DNA of 64,000 nt from Brachionus rotundiformis (GCA_016802295.1 JAESIW010000179.1:124001-188000), one strand, 5' to 3'. Shown: positions 32,043 through 43,660, numbered from the stretch's first letter. Made by a program: numbers and translations. Notes: a model not told the origin generated them from the sequence alone.

Positions 32043-35000
32043 ATGGCAAAAAATTATCAGCTAATTCATAGAATCTCTACACAAAAATCTCAATCTACAA
32101 ATGTATACAAAGCAGTCTTCTTAGCCAATAGAGAATATTATACCATTAAAACTACAGATCTAGATGACTTGGCGGACCCGGACATTACCTTGGTATGTTT
32201 AGTCTTTTAATATATCCTAAAAGTATTAGTTTATAAATTATCTATTTTATTTCTTCTTAATAATCTAAAAGTTTTAAACATTTTAATTAAATCTTTATTT
32301 TTAAAGTAAAATACATAATTTTGTTAAGGTTCAAGTACTTGACTAAAATTTTTAGAGGGAAGCTAAATATATTTTTTTTAAATCCAATTAATTAAACTAA
32401 ATTAAATAAAACAATATTAGCCCTAGAACTAAAGAGAAGGACTTAGTTCAATTCTATCTGACTTGAAGTTTCATCCTCGTATAAGGTTAAATAATAAATA
32501 GATTTATACTCTTTTAATAGACAATTAAACTACACAATTAATAATATAATTTAAGGCCTCAAATGTTGGTTGTGATAGTATTCGAATGAGGCGAGTAAAT
32601 GAAATAAAGTATTACATATTTGGAGTAAAGTTTTAAATTAAGTCAAAATAAATATTCTATCGAAATATTAAAAGTAAAAATATTAAAAATTGTGGCATCT
32701 TGAAGTTGATAATCAATTCAAATATCATTTCAAATTCTTTATATGCTAGAATTAATCTTTAATTTAATTTAAATAATTTAATAAGAAAATTGTCCAACCC
32801 ATTGATAAGATCGGTATTCAAGGGTATAAGAGTATATAGACATGGATGATTAAGAGTTTATTTTTGTATCTTAAAATTTACAAAATTCAAAATCTTAAAA
32901 GTTAATCTAAATAAAAATTAATCATATTTCATTTTTTAAAATCTTAATTAAAAAAAAGACAATTTATTTTGTTCAAGTTTAGAAAAATTAACTCACCTCG
33001 ACTTTAAAAAACTTAAAATTATGTTATCTTAAAATTAAGTCCAACAGATATTAATAATTTAATAACTTTTGTTTCAATATTTTGAATGATAAATTCACCT
33101 TAAATTAATTAAATTACAGGCACTTCTTTTTGATTCTTGTAAAAATTTGGGCTGGACTAAAACTATATTAATTATGAATTCCTTTTTAAACTAATGTAAA
33201 TTGATAGCTACCATAAAGGGGCTAAATTTAGTTTCGCTCAACAGACTGCTAAATTTGATATTATTATTATAAGAGTTACACATAAAACTAATTTAATAAA
33301 AGTATCAAGATGAACAACTTGAAAATTATTTGAATTTGAGTTACAAAAAACTTAAAAAGATCAATAAAAGACTTATAAGTTGATTTGTAATCAAGAGATC
33401 AATGTTGAAATTTACAAAATTTAAGCATTCGATTTTTAATAATATTAATTTAATTTTCTCAGATTTTGTAAAAAAATTCAAAAAATTTAATTTGAATATT
33501 TCAATGTTTTACTATTTAAATAATTATATTAACAATTTATTTTAATTTGTGAAATCTAGTTTATTATTTAAATAAATGGAATGTTAATCGGTATTTATGA
33601 GAAGCCTTTTGATTGACTTCGAAAAAAAAATATAAGATTTATTTCCCATTTATTTCCGATTTCGCTTCCTTCTCCATGCCAATTTCAGCTAGCTCTTTCG
33701 TGATTATTGACCTCAAAGTAAATGCTGTTAGTCCTTCCTTCCGTCGCCCTAGGGGTTTTCATTTAAAGACTTTGATTGGCATTCGTATCTTTTTCATTCT
33801 AAGTACATGTCCAAGTCCACAGCCTTAAGACTGTTGTGACAGCTATTATTTAGGATAAATAAAAGATAATTTTTTCAAATAGTTTATTAAATTACGATAT
33901 TAAATTAAAAAATCCTTAAAAGTGTATTATTTTTTTAAAAAAAGAATGAAATCTCGCGCACAAGGCACATTCGCCACAGTAACATACTCCCATTGTTAGC
34001 CTGTTTTGTCCAGGAATGTCAAATATGGTCCATATACCCTCACATACAATACGGCTCGTGTCGCGATATTCTCGAAGCCATTCAAGACTATTACACCAAC
34101 AACGTTGAGAACGAGCCCGTTGCCAGCTTAGTGTCAGAGCAAGCCGACGAACAAATCCGTCTCTGTTTCAACGAACAATCACTCCAACCAATAATAAAAT
34201 CAGTGCTTTTAGCCCTTGACTACTTGCACTCCAAACACATTATCCATCGCTGCATATGTCCAGAGAACATATTCATCACACATTCAGGTCATGTGTACTT
34301 AGGCGGCATGGGCTTCTCTGTTTCGTTGATCGACAACGGTTTTTTGAACAAACGACTTCACGACTATCCCTCTAGAATAGAAAATTACGTTAATTATCTC
34401 AGTCCAGAAATACTACAACAAAATCTGGTTGGATACAACACCAAGTCTGATATATACAGCTTGGGAGTGACCATATGCGAGCTAGCAAATGGCATTCATC
34501 CGTTTACTGGATGCGAAAAAGTTCAGGTATTACTTTTTTTTCGTGACATGATCAAATCATGGCACCGACACGCTTTTTGTCCGCATGGATAATCTTCATT
34601 TAGTTTATTTTTATCATAGATGTTGTTTGAAAAACTAGTCGGATACGACATAGGTCTGTGGGACCGAAGCATCCTATCACCAGAAAGTAAGAATACATTT
34701 GTATCAGGTATTGTCTGCTTGAACTAACTTGCAACCTGTTAGCTTAAATTAAATGTTAACCTTGCTGGCTTGTGGAGTTTATTTTCTTTTTTTCCCGAGC
34801 TAAGAGCTAAATTTTGTGTTTTTAGTATGCGCTAGTGAGAATCCGCAGGTGATTGCTCAGGTTCAGCGGCGCTGCTTCAGCGAAAAATTTCGAAACTTTG
34901 TAGATTTATGTGTGCTAAAGAATTATGAGTTTAGAGCAAGTACGCAACAGTTGTTGCACCATTCGTACCTTAAAAAAATGAAATTGAGCTCGTGTTTGGG

Positions 35001-35133
35001 CACTTTTCAGATGAGTATTGTGAGCGATGGCCTGGTCGAGCTACAAAAAAAGGTCCAAAAATGCCAAAACATTGAGCACACCAGCCCGAACAAAAGTCAA
35101 ACTGGCAAAAATGTCATCTGGAATTTTGACTAA
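32043..35133 (+). CDS. STRAD: STRAD pseudokinase (LKB1 complex adaptor)
   Basis: STRAD is a catalytically dead kinase that binds LKB1 and MO25 and activates LKB1. Four exons: 32043-32192, 33945-34526, 34620-34686 and 34826-35133. All are GT-AG, phases 0, 0 and 1, giving about 368 residues. Intron 1 is 1,752 bp; the others are short. HSNILPLLACFVQECQIW and YGSCRDIL correspond to kinase subdomains IV-V. HRCICPENIF replaces the HRD catalytic loop (no Asp) and GGMGF replaces DFG. YLSPEILQQN and KSDIYSLGVTICELANG are near-identical to vertebrate STRAD. The C-terminus ends VIWNFD, resembling the WEF tail that docks on MO25. An alternative donor at 34708 would add seven residues in frame. Confidence 0.9.
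33605..33835 (-). mobile_element. Dead LINE fragment in STRAD intron 1
   Basis: The reverse complement contains GGACATGTACTTAGAATGAA and AGGGCGACGGAAGGAAGGA, which match the LINE remnants at 15375-15460 and 63760-63835. No open frame remains. It lies antisense to STRAD. Confidence 0.7.
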
Positions 35134-35569
35134 TCAATTTTAAGAAATTATTTTTTTAGATTAGTTAAATATATTTTTCTCACTTAACTCCTATATTTTA
35201 TAATCTCAATAAAAAATTCAATTTTTAATTTTTTTTTTGTCTCCAGATTTTTTCGTACAGAGGTATAAAAGCTTCTCACTCTTGCTTTTAAGAAATTAGA
35301 CCCATAAAACTCATTCTAGACTACCAGAATTCATCCAGTGTCCATCAGGTGTCAGGTTTGGTCTTTGATTGGCAATTTTTGCCTTAATTTACTTCCAAAT
35401 TAAACTGATCATTAGCCAAATATTTAGCAACATTTGATAGCCTTTTTATCAAGCTCTTGGAAATTTTTTATTGTGGTACTTAGGGATTTTGAAAATGACT
35501 AAATAAATATTTTAAAAAATATATATTTGTTAGTAGCATCAAAGATAGAACCTTATTTCGTCAGATATA

Positions 35570-35900
35570 AGGTCAGTCAGCCAAGTATTACTTCTAATAA
35601 TAATAGTAATAATTGCTACCCTTATGCGAGAAGACTGGATTTACCAGACTTTAAGAAATATTTTACTCTTTCAAAATTTTATCCAATTTGTTTTAAATAG
35701 GTCAATTGTTTTTGATTCTATAACTTCATTTGTTATTTGGTTCCAGTCGATAACAACTCTATTAGTATGGGCAGTTTCTTATTAGTTCTCATCTCAATCT
35801 GTATCGATTTCCTCTTGTATTATACCAATTTTTGCTTTCCAATGATTCCATGAATCAACTTATCTCATTTATTTGAAAATATTTTATTCCAGAAAAGTAA
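35570..35900 (-). mobile_element. LINE 3' end remnant
   Basis: On the minus strand the frame reads RVVIDWNQITNEVIESKTI followed by DLFKTNWIKF and a stop. That is the typical last block of CR1/Jockey-type reverse transcriptase ORFs (RVxxxWNxLPxxVxxxxS). A short ATT/AAT microsatellite lies at the 3' end near 35590-35615, as expected for a LINE tail. Confidence 0.65.
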
Positions 35901-36616
35901 CTCAAATCAATCATAGGCATAAAAAATGTTTAGAATTAATTTTCGTTTAAAAAACACACATTTTTTCTAAATAAATGGTTCTGATAAAGGATAATTTTTT
36001 ATTTTACAAGCAAGTTTCTTCTACTTATGGTCACTTCTATTAAAGGAAATAAGGCAAAACGTTAAAAATTTTACATTTTTATATTTTTGTGTAATATTTC
36101 AATAAATTTAATGAAAAAATTTACCAAATAAAGTTTTCTGAAACAAAGCACAATAAAAATAAAAATATGAAAATTTAAAAATGTAAAATTTTTAACATTT
36201 TACCGGAAATACGGCATATTGTTATGTTTAGTCATAACCACGCTAACTGTCTTGTTTAGATACCAATTATAAAAAAAATTATTTTAATAAAATGATAATA
36301 AGAATATTATAAGATCCTATTTAAGTTAAATATAATTGGGGTTATTTTATTCAAACAAAAATCAAATATCAAAAGCTAAACATCAATAAAAAGATTTTAA
36401 GTGAATTAACATGATGTCAAAATATTTATCTATGGTTCCAATGAACGTCTGAAAGGCGATATAAATAATAAAAAATTAAAATAAGACACAGAATATATTA
36501 TAATTATTGATAAATCGATATTTTGAAATAGCCTTTAAATTGAGCGCATGAAAATAAATATAAATTTTTATATTGTTTTATTAATCTAAAATATTGGTTA
36601 ATTTTAATTTAGAAAA
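35901..36616. other. AT-rich spacer before GGPS1
   Basis: Apart from the small inverted-repeat element listed next, no gene or RNA could be supported here. The last part must hold the GGPS1 promoter. Confidence 0.4.
36053..36204. repeat. Small inverted-repeat element (MITE-like)
   Basis: GTTAAAAATTTTACATTTTT at 36061-36080 is the perfect reverse complement of 36177-36196. Weaker pairing extends outward through GGCAAAAC and its partner GTTTTACC-like sequence. The span is about 150 bp, without coding capacity. Confidence 0.55.
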
Positions 36617-37673
36617 ATGACAGATACGAGCGACCTTACTTATGATAAGCATCTGCTTGAACCATTGAATTATTTGACCAAAATTCCAGGCAAAAAAATA
36701 CGCACAAAAATAATAGAAGTATTGAAAAATATTAATTAAATAGAATTTTTTTTACCAAATATCTTATCCATTCAAAGTCGTTTAACCACTGGATGAATAT
36801 ACCTGTAGACAAGCTGAGAGTTATATGCGAAATAATCGAGCTCTTACACAACTCAAGTCTGCTAATAGATGATATTGAAGATCATTCAGAGTTGCGTCGT
36901 GGCCTGCCGGCAGCGCACACAGTCTTCGGCATTCCATTGACCATTAACTGTGCTAATTTGGCTTATTTCATTGCATTGAGTAAATGCATTGAATTAGGCG
37001 ATCCGAGAACAGTTCAAATATTCACAGGTAATTGGATAAAAACCTAAATTTACCTCATTACTCACCTGTCACTTAAATAGAACAGCTTATAGAGCTGCAC
37101 AGGGGACAAGGTATGGACATATGGTTCAGGGACAATTTCATATGCCCAGCTGAGGAAGAATATTTGGACTTAATTAAAAAAAGTATTTGATATAAATATT
37201 TATTAGAAAAAAAATCAAATATTTGACAAGAAACTGGGGGATTATTTAAACTAGCTATTTTGTTGATGAAGTGTTATAGCTCAGATGGCAGAGATTTTAA
37301 TAGACTGATAGAAGCGACAGGAATGTTTTTCCAAATCAGAGATGATCTGGCCAATTTGACATCAAAAGAATATTCAGACAGTAAAAGTTTTTGTGAAGAC
37401 TTAACCGAGGGAAAATTTTCATTTCCGATAGTTAAATATTTCCAAAAAGAGACAAACACTGAACGGCTTTTGGAGATATTAAAAAAAAGAACAAATGATG
37501 TAGAACTTAAGAAGGAGGCTATAAGCCTTTTGGAAGAAAAAGATTGCTTCGGGATGACAAACATAAAATTGTTCGAATTGAAAAAAATAATTTTTGAAGA
37601 AATAAAAAATTATGGTGGAAATCCAAATTTAGAATTGTTATTCAGTAATTTAAGCAAAGTTTTTGACTACTAG
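36617..37673 (+). CDS. GGPS1: Geranylgeranyl diphosphate synthase
   Basis: Makes the C20 isoprenoid geranylgeranyl diphosphate from farnesyl diphosphate and isopentenyl diphosphate, used for protein prenylation. Four exons: 36617-36718, 36778-37027, 37081-37182 and 37231-37673. Introns are 59, 53 and 48 bp, GT-AG, phases 0, 1 and 1. The product is 298 residues; the human enzyme is 300. The first Asp-rich motif is in LLIDDIEDHSELRRG (DDxxD). LIELHRGQGMDIW spans exon 3. KTGGLFKLAI begins at the exon 3-4 join. The second Asp-rich region FFQIRDDLANL is in exon 4, followed by KSFCEDLTEGKFSFP. All catalytic motifs are intact. Confidence 0.95.
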
Positions 37674-37691
37674 CATTTTTATTTAAAATAT

Positions 37692-38039
37692 NNNNNNNNN
37701 NNNNNNNNNNNNNNNNNNNNNNNNNNNNNNNNNNNNNNNNNNNNNNNNNNNNNNNNNNNNNNNNNNNNNNNNNNNNNNNNNNNNNNNNNNNNNNNNNNNN
37801 NNNNNNNNNNNNNNNNNNNNNNNNNNNNNNNNNNNNNNNNNNNNNNNNNNNNNNNNNNNNNNNNNNNNNNNNNNNNNNNNNNNNNNNNNNNNNNNNNNNN
37901 NNNNNNNNNNNNNNNNNNNNNNNNNNNNNNNNNNNNNNNNNNNNNNNNNNNNNNNNNNNNNNNNNNNNNNNNNNNNNNNNNNNNNNNNNNNNNNNNNNNN
38001 NNNNNNNNNNNNNNNNNNNNNNNNNNNNNNNNNNNNNNN
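37692..38039. other. Assembly gap (348 N)
   Basis: Unresolved bases between GGPS1 and the chitinase. The chitinase N-terminus is lost in it. Confidence 0.99.
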
Positions 38040-40140
38040 ATTCAATAAAAACCGAGCTTGCAAACAAAATCAATGAAAACCATCATACAAAGAATTCTAA
38101 AAGTAATTCAAAAATTGAAAACAGAGATAAAGAAAACTTTCTGGAAAAACAAACTGATTCAAAACAATATGAAAATATTAAAATTCAAGAGAAAGAATCA
38201 AATGGAGATAAAAAAGGTTTAATTAAAGAATATAATGATAAAAATAAAGTAATTATGAACAATCCTGAAAATAGAGAAAATGCTAATAATTATCACAATA
38301 ATAAATTTGAAAATAAAGAAATTAAAATAAATGAGGACAAAACTGATATCATTCCAGAAAAGCCTGATGAAAAACTTTTTGTTTGTTATTATACTAATTG
38401 GGCACAATATAGACCGACAGGAGGAAAATACATGCCTGAACAGATAAATGCTAGTCTATGTACGCATATTATTTACGCTTTTGCGAAGGTGGTTGATGAT
38501 AGACTTGTTGCCTATGAGTGGAATGATGAAGATACTGAGTGGAGTAAAGGATTGTATAGCAAAACAATAGCTTTAAAAAAACAAAATCCTCGTCTTAAAG
38601 TATTGATTGGTGTTGGTGGTTGGAATCATGGCCCAGAACCTTTCAGTTTGATGGTACATGATATTGAAAAGAGGGAAAAATTTGTTCGGAATTGTGTTGA
38701 TTTCATAAAAAAGAATAGGTTCGATGGCCTTGATCTCGATTGGGAATATCCTGGATCAAGAGAAGGCTCAAGGCCAACAGACAAAGAATTATTCACGATT
38801 CTCGTCAAAGAGCTTAAAGAATCTTTTGAACCGTATAATTACTTGTTAACAGCAGCCGTGGCAGCTGGTCATGAGAATATAGTTAAAGCCTATGAAATAG
38901 AAAAAATCTCGCAGTAATTATTTCCTTAATTAGTAAATTTTTTTCAAAAAATATATTTGAGGATAATTTAAAAATTAATTTGACGTCTTATTTACATCAT
39001 TTAAGTATTATTAGTAAATTAAATGTTTAAAAACTAGTAATATAATAAATGCAAGATATTTTTTGAAAAATATTTTATTCAAGTTATTATTGCTGACAAA
39101 ATTAAAAAAGAATTTAACTAATCTTTATTAATTTTCAAGATATTTTGATTTTATTTGTTTAATGGCCTATGTGAGTAGCATTTTTATTTTAGTTAGAAGA
39201 AAACTATTCAAAATGAGGACTAATAATTAAATAAATTGAAGGATCTTCATGGAGCATGGGAAGATAAAATTGATCACAATTCTCCTCTTTATTCACGCAA
39301 GACTGAATACGGTGATGCAAGTTATTTGAATGTTGATTGGGCTGTGAATTATTGGCTTAAGAGTGGTTTTCCTAGAGAAAAATTCGTTCTCGGCTTGGCT
39401 TTATATGGTCGACCATTTAAGTTAAAGAATTCAAATCAATATGAGCCTGGTGATGCAAATGATGGAGCTGGAACACCAGGAAAAGTAAAAATACAAATAA
39501 ATTAAATTATAAATGAATAAATTGTTCTATATTTGAATAAAAATTTAAGTTTACTCGAGAAAAAGGATTCTTGAGCTACTACGAAATATGCAACAAAATT
39601 ATGAGAGAAGGCTGGACAAAAAAATGGAGCGATGAACAAATGGTTCCATATGCATATGGTGATGACGAATGGGTTGGATTTGAAGATAGCGAAAGTTTGA
39701 GGATTAAGGCTAGATACATAAAGAAAAAAGGTCTTGCTGGTGCAATGGTTTGGAGTCTGAGTTTAGATGATTTTAGTGGAGCTTATTGTAATGAAGGGAA
39801 ATATCCTTTAATAAATTCAATTAGAGATATTTTTTATTCTGATGTGGTTACCAAAAAGGATTTCAATGAATTGAATACTGACAGTCTTGTTAATAATCAA
39901 TTTTCGAATCGAAACAATATTTTATCCGATGATCAAAATAATGATTTTGTTGATGAAAAATTTAGATGTACAGAAGATGGTCTTTTTGCAGATAAATTAA
40001 GTGGTTGTAGGGCATTTTTTCAGTGTTTTCGATCAATGAGTCGTTATGTCTTAAAGGCCCGTTTTCTCTGCCCGATTGGTACCTTATTCAATCAGGAGAA
40101 ATTAGTCTGTGACTGGCCGCCATATGTCAAATGCATCTAA
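38040..40140 (+). CDS. GH18 chitinase with chitin-binding domain (5' end in gap)
   Basis: Secreted-type chitinase that cleaves beta-1,4 GlcNAc chains. Visible exons: gap to 38913, 39140-39170, 39242-39484 and 39550-40140. Introns are 226, 71 and 65 bp with GT-AG ends. Exon 2 is only 31 bp; splicing it restores QYFDFICLMAY followed by DLHGAWEDK, the expected strand of the GH18 barrel. The catalytic DxxDxDxE is intact in FDGLDLDWEYPG, where the last Glu is the proton donor. The C-terminal CBM14 (peritrophin-A) domain has its six Cys, from KFRCTEDGLFAD to CDWPPYVKC. Before the catalytic domain lies an Asn/Lys/Glu-rich region of over 100 residues running into the gap. The start and any signal peptide are not visible. 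Confidence 0.9.
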
Positions 40141-40333
40141 GACATTTTTATCTTATTAATTACAATTTTTTAGCTAATTATAGCTTTTGACCTAACAATA
40201 ATAAAATGTTCTGAACTTTTCTCTTTTTTATTGATAGATATAATTTTTTTGCAGAAACTTTTCCTTTTTATTCATTCATTCGTATTTATCTTCTATAGGC
40301 AATTTTCAGAGTTATTACATCAAAAGATTCAAA

Positions 40334-40407
40334 AGATTCTATTGATGTTGGAATACTGGATAAAGATTTTAATAAAACAACTTTAAAAATCAGCACTTTA
40401 ATAATAA
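40334..40407 (+). pseudogene. Fragment copy of the fukutin-like gene
   Basis: 74 bp starting GATTCTATTGATGTTGGAAT match 42037-42110 in the fukutin-like gene with a single substitution until they diverge after CAGCACTTTA. It is an isolated piece without flanking similarity, lying about 880 bp upstream of that gene. Confidence 0.75.
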
Positions 40408-40645
40408 TATTTAAAAAATATTATTTTTTTTTTATAAATTTAAATTTTTCCAAACTATCCGAATTTGACAGGTAATTCCAACAAATTGTTATCTTATTTA
40501 AAAAAGCTAGTATTTCGTGTCAATTGTTTCTTTGTTTTACTTGGTCTTTCGTTTTTGAATCATCTTCATTTCTGAGTTATTACATTAATATTAATAAAAA
40601 TTTGTTAGTTATTCAATAATTTGTTTTCAATCAGAAAAAAGTTAA

Positions 40646-40831
40646 TTAATATAAAAGAATAAGAGTAATACTATCATAAAATTGTTCAAAATTCTCCTTT
40701 TTATATTGACTGATAATAGTTCTTAGTCTCTCATCAAGCTTAACATACTCTGGTCTTCTGGTATGACGCGCACCTATTCTTGCCAAAACGATTTGATAAT
40801 GGATTAGCCCTTGAATTAATTTAAGTTTCAA
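40646..40831 (-). mobile_element. Possible LINE linker-region remnant
   Basis: A 61-codon minus-strand ORF reads IGARHTRRPEYVKLDERLRT and SQYKKENFEQFYDSI. This spacing of basic residues and Trp/Phe resembles the linker between endonuclease and reverse transcriptase in LINE ORF2. The match is weak and nothing flanking it confirms this. Confidence 0.3.
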
Positions 40832-41211
40832 TATTCAATCAATTCCTCAACGCACTCTTCGCCCACAAGCAGTCATAGCACTATCATATTGTATTTTAAC
40901 CTGTCCTAAATCAGAAAAAGATAAAAGTTGACAAGTATATACTTGATTTCTACCATACTAGCTATCATAGATGTCTTTATTTATAAGACATCTTCACAAG
41001 CTTGCTTGCCATTGCTTATAAATAAAATCATTTAGAAGTTTTTTAAACTATTAATGATCATAATTGATTTAAAATTTCTAATGCTAAAAAACAGTTGACT
41101 TTCATAAAATATTTTGGTCAAATTTTTCTTATCTCTTATCATTAGCTCTAAAAAAATAAAAAAATTATCATAAAAAGATTTTATTATTAAAAAAAAGGTA
41201 AAAAAATCAAA

Positions 41212-42330
41212 ATGAAGACTTATAGAAAATTTTTCTTATTTTTACTTTTGATTTTTTTCCTTATTTTAAGCTATTTTCCTGAAAATAAAAGTAATGAACC
41301 GGTCGAAGAGCAAGTGGAATTAAAAAGATTTATGATCGAGTTAAAAAATATTTACAATAATGAACCACTTTATGATTACAGCCAAAAATTGATTAAACAA
41401 TCCAACATTTATCAAGCACTTACATATCACGATGCATTTTTGGTCTTAAAGAATGTTTCCCAAGTCTCAAACAAGACAAAATCTTTTACATTCGGATTAA
41501 GTTACAAAAACTTTAGAGGTTTTTATCACACAATCTCGGCTTCATTGCCATCGTGTAGCCAAACCTTGATTAAAACCAACCTTTTTGACTTTTCCATTAT
41601 TAGTGCTCTGCATCTTCAATGCGATGCAATTAGCCTTCAAATATCTATTTTTTATAAACGAGGAAATTTTTGGTGGCTTCCAGAAGATGACTTCGATATC
41701 AAAGATAAACTACTAAATGATAAACCAAGAGCTTTTGAAATATTTAAAACAAAAAAAATTATTTTGTCTAATCAAGAGGTAAATGTTGCTCAAGATCTGA
41801 ACCAGTTTGTGTACCAATACAAAAATTCCGAATTCATTGAATGTGATTTTAAAGTTGTAGATAAAAAATTGCCTAATAAGAACTCAAATAGTAATCAAAC
41901 CATATCAAGAAGAAGGCAAGCCTTGGAAATACTGACTAGCATCAAAATTTTATTGGAATCAACTAGAACTAATTATTGGTTAATGGTAGAAAGTTTACTA
42001 AATTGGAACCAGAATTGCAATATTAATTTAAATATAGATTCTATTGATGTTGGAATATTGGATAAAGATTTTAATAAAACAACTTTAAAAATCAGCACTT
42101 TAAATAATTCAACTTTTTTCAATAGTACCACTGGATTGAGATTTGGTCACAATGATTTAAGTTTGAATATAATTTTTTTCTACGAATTCAATTTAACACA
42201 TTACTTTTTCGAATATCAACAAAATCGCCACGAGAACAAATTTTTTTTTCCAAAATTTACCAGATTGTGTTCTTCTCAAATTTTTAATCAAAAATTTCAA
42301 GTTCCATGTCAAATAAAAAATTTAAAATAA
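41212..42330 (+). CDS. Intronless fukutin-like protein, catalytic core degenerate
   Basis: 372 residues in one exon, homologous along most of its length to the fukutin at 13.8-16.9 kb. A signal anchor is at about residues 7-22. SLQISIFYKRGNFWWLPEDD and NDKPRAFE match that protein's second exon, and VPCQIKNLK its late VPCNVEKYL block, after which a stop cuts off about 65 C-terminal residues. The nucleotidyltransferase core has changed: AGGTLLGWYRDCGF is here VESLLNWNQNCNI, and the DLD metal site is SID, keeping only the second Asp. The lack of introns at positions where the relative has two suggests a retrocopy. Several NxS/T sites remain. The long open frame argues for recent or maintained function, but it is unlikely to be a normal transferase. 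Confidence 0.75.
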   Translation: MKTYRKFFLFLLLIFFLILSYFPENKSNEPVEEQVELKRFMIELKNIYNNEPLYDYSQKLIKQSNIYQALTYHDAFLVLKNVSQVSNKTKSFTFGLSYKNFRGFYHTISASLPSCSQTLIKTNLFDFSIISALHLQCDAISLQISIFYKRGNFWWLPEDDFDIKDKLLNDKPRAFEIFKTKKIILSNQEVNVAQDLNQFVYQYKNSEFIECDFKVVDKKLPNKNSNSNQTISRRRQALEILTSIKILLESTRTNYWLMVESLLNWNQNCNINLNIDSIDVGILDKDFNKTTLKISTLNNSTFFNSTTGLRFGHNDLSLNIIFFYEFNLTHYFFEYQQNRHENKFFFPKFTRLCSSQIFNQKFQVPCQIKNLK

Positions 42331-43660
42331 TTAATTTTTTTATTTCATAATTATCAATTTAATGGTTGGTTTATTTAAATATGTATCTATTATACCTAGA
42401 GTGACCAGTTGAGTTATATTTTGGAAAAATTCTATAAAATTAAAAAATTTGCATCTAAGTCGCAAAGAGCTCCCTGATTTGAAGACTCGCAATTAAATTA
42501 ATTAAAAACACATTAACATATTGTTCAAATAACTTGCTTGGCATTCAGAAAACCACATATTCAGCAACAATAAAATTACCAATGTTTTTTTTTTTAGTTT
42601 ATAAAGAAAATTCTTACATTTTAAAATTAAAAGTTAAGAAATAAAAATAAAAACTTGGAAATTTTCCTAAAATTTTAGCTATTCGAGGCTATTTATTTTG
42701 TTGCCTTTTTTTTAATTGAGTTTGATTTAGATAATAAAAGAATTATTTTTTTAGAAATTTATTTATTTATTTGAATTTAATTAACCTTCTTCAGGAGAAG
42801 TAAAAATAAAAAATAAAAATTAGAAGAAGAGAAAGAAAAGAAAACAAAATTTATAAAAATATTATGATTTTAAGAAAATGAAGATGAAAATAAGTAGGAA
42901 AATGAGTAGGTACTGAATTTTGTGGACATCAAGTTATGAAATTCATTTAGGCCTTTTTAATTCTTTTAGAAATAAACGATAATCTTTAAATCTTAAGTTT
43001 TCTAGGCACATTTTGATAGAGTCAGAAATGCCATCATTGATGAAAAAATGCCCTTTTAATTCCTTTTTATACTTACTTATATTACTTAAAAGTAAAGGAA
43101 AATCTACATTAAAATGGTTAATCAAAAGTTGAATATCTGTTTCAAATAAGTTATTTTACTTTGATGGACAGATGTTTTGTTTAATGTAATCAAAAATACT
43201 GGATGCTAATGAATTAAATCTTATATTTATTCAAAATATAGAAATATTTATTCAATCAATCTAATAAGAATTATATTTTCGAAAAGAATAAAATATCATC
43301 AAAAATGAGTCACCTATAAAATTAAATCAAATTTTATTAATTTTCTTAGCGATAATTACAAAATAATTATCTTTAAGGTAGGATAAAAAGCCAGATAAGC
43401 GATTTTTTTATCTGCAATAAAATAAATTAGATAATCTTTAGTTTTAGTTTATTAATTGTTTAAAAAATTCCAATTAATTTTACTAATATCACTTAAATTT
43501 GAATCTTAAATTAAAATATTTTACCTTTAATTTGTATTCATGTTAGTTATATTTTTTTTAAAAATATTTTTCTATTCCAGCTTAACATTTTAAATCTAAT
43601 TATTTTTATCTTTTTTATTTAGATTTTTAAATAAGAGAATATATTAAAAAAAATCCAAAA
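42331..43660. other. Spacer with a minus-strand coding-like island
   Basis: At about 43215-42943 the minus strand reads DYIKQNICPSK, a stop, then an open run including LLINHFNVDFPLLLSNISKY and KGHFFINDGISDSIKMC, ending at a stop. The residue mix is not random AT sequence. It may be a dead gene or a terminal exon of an unrecognised gene. The rest is AT-rich with nothing seen. Confidence 0.3.

Noticed and set aside
37642..38073. ORFs running through the N block
   Set aside because: They exist only because unknown bases contain no stops.
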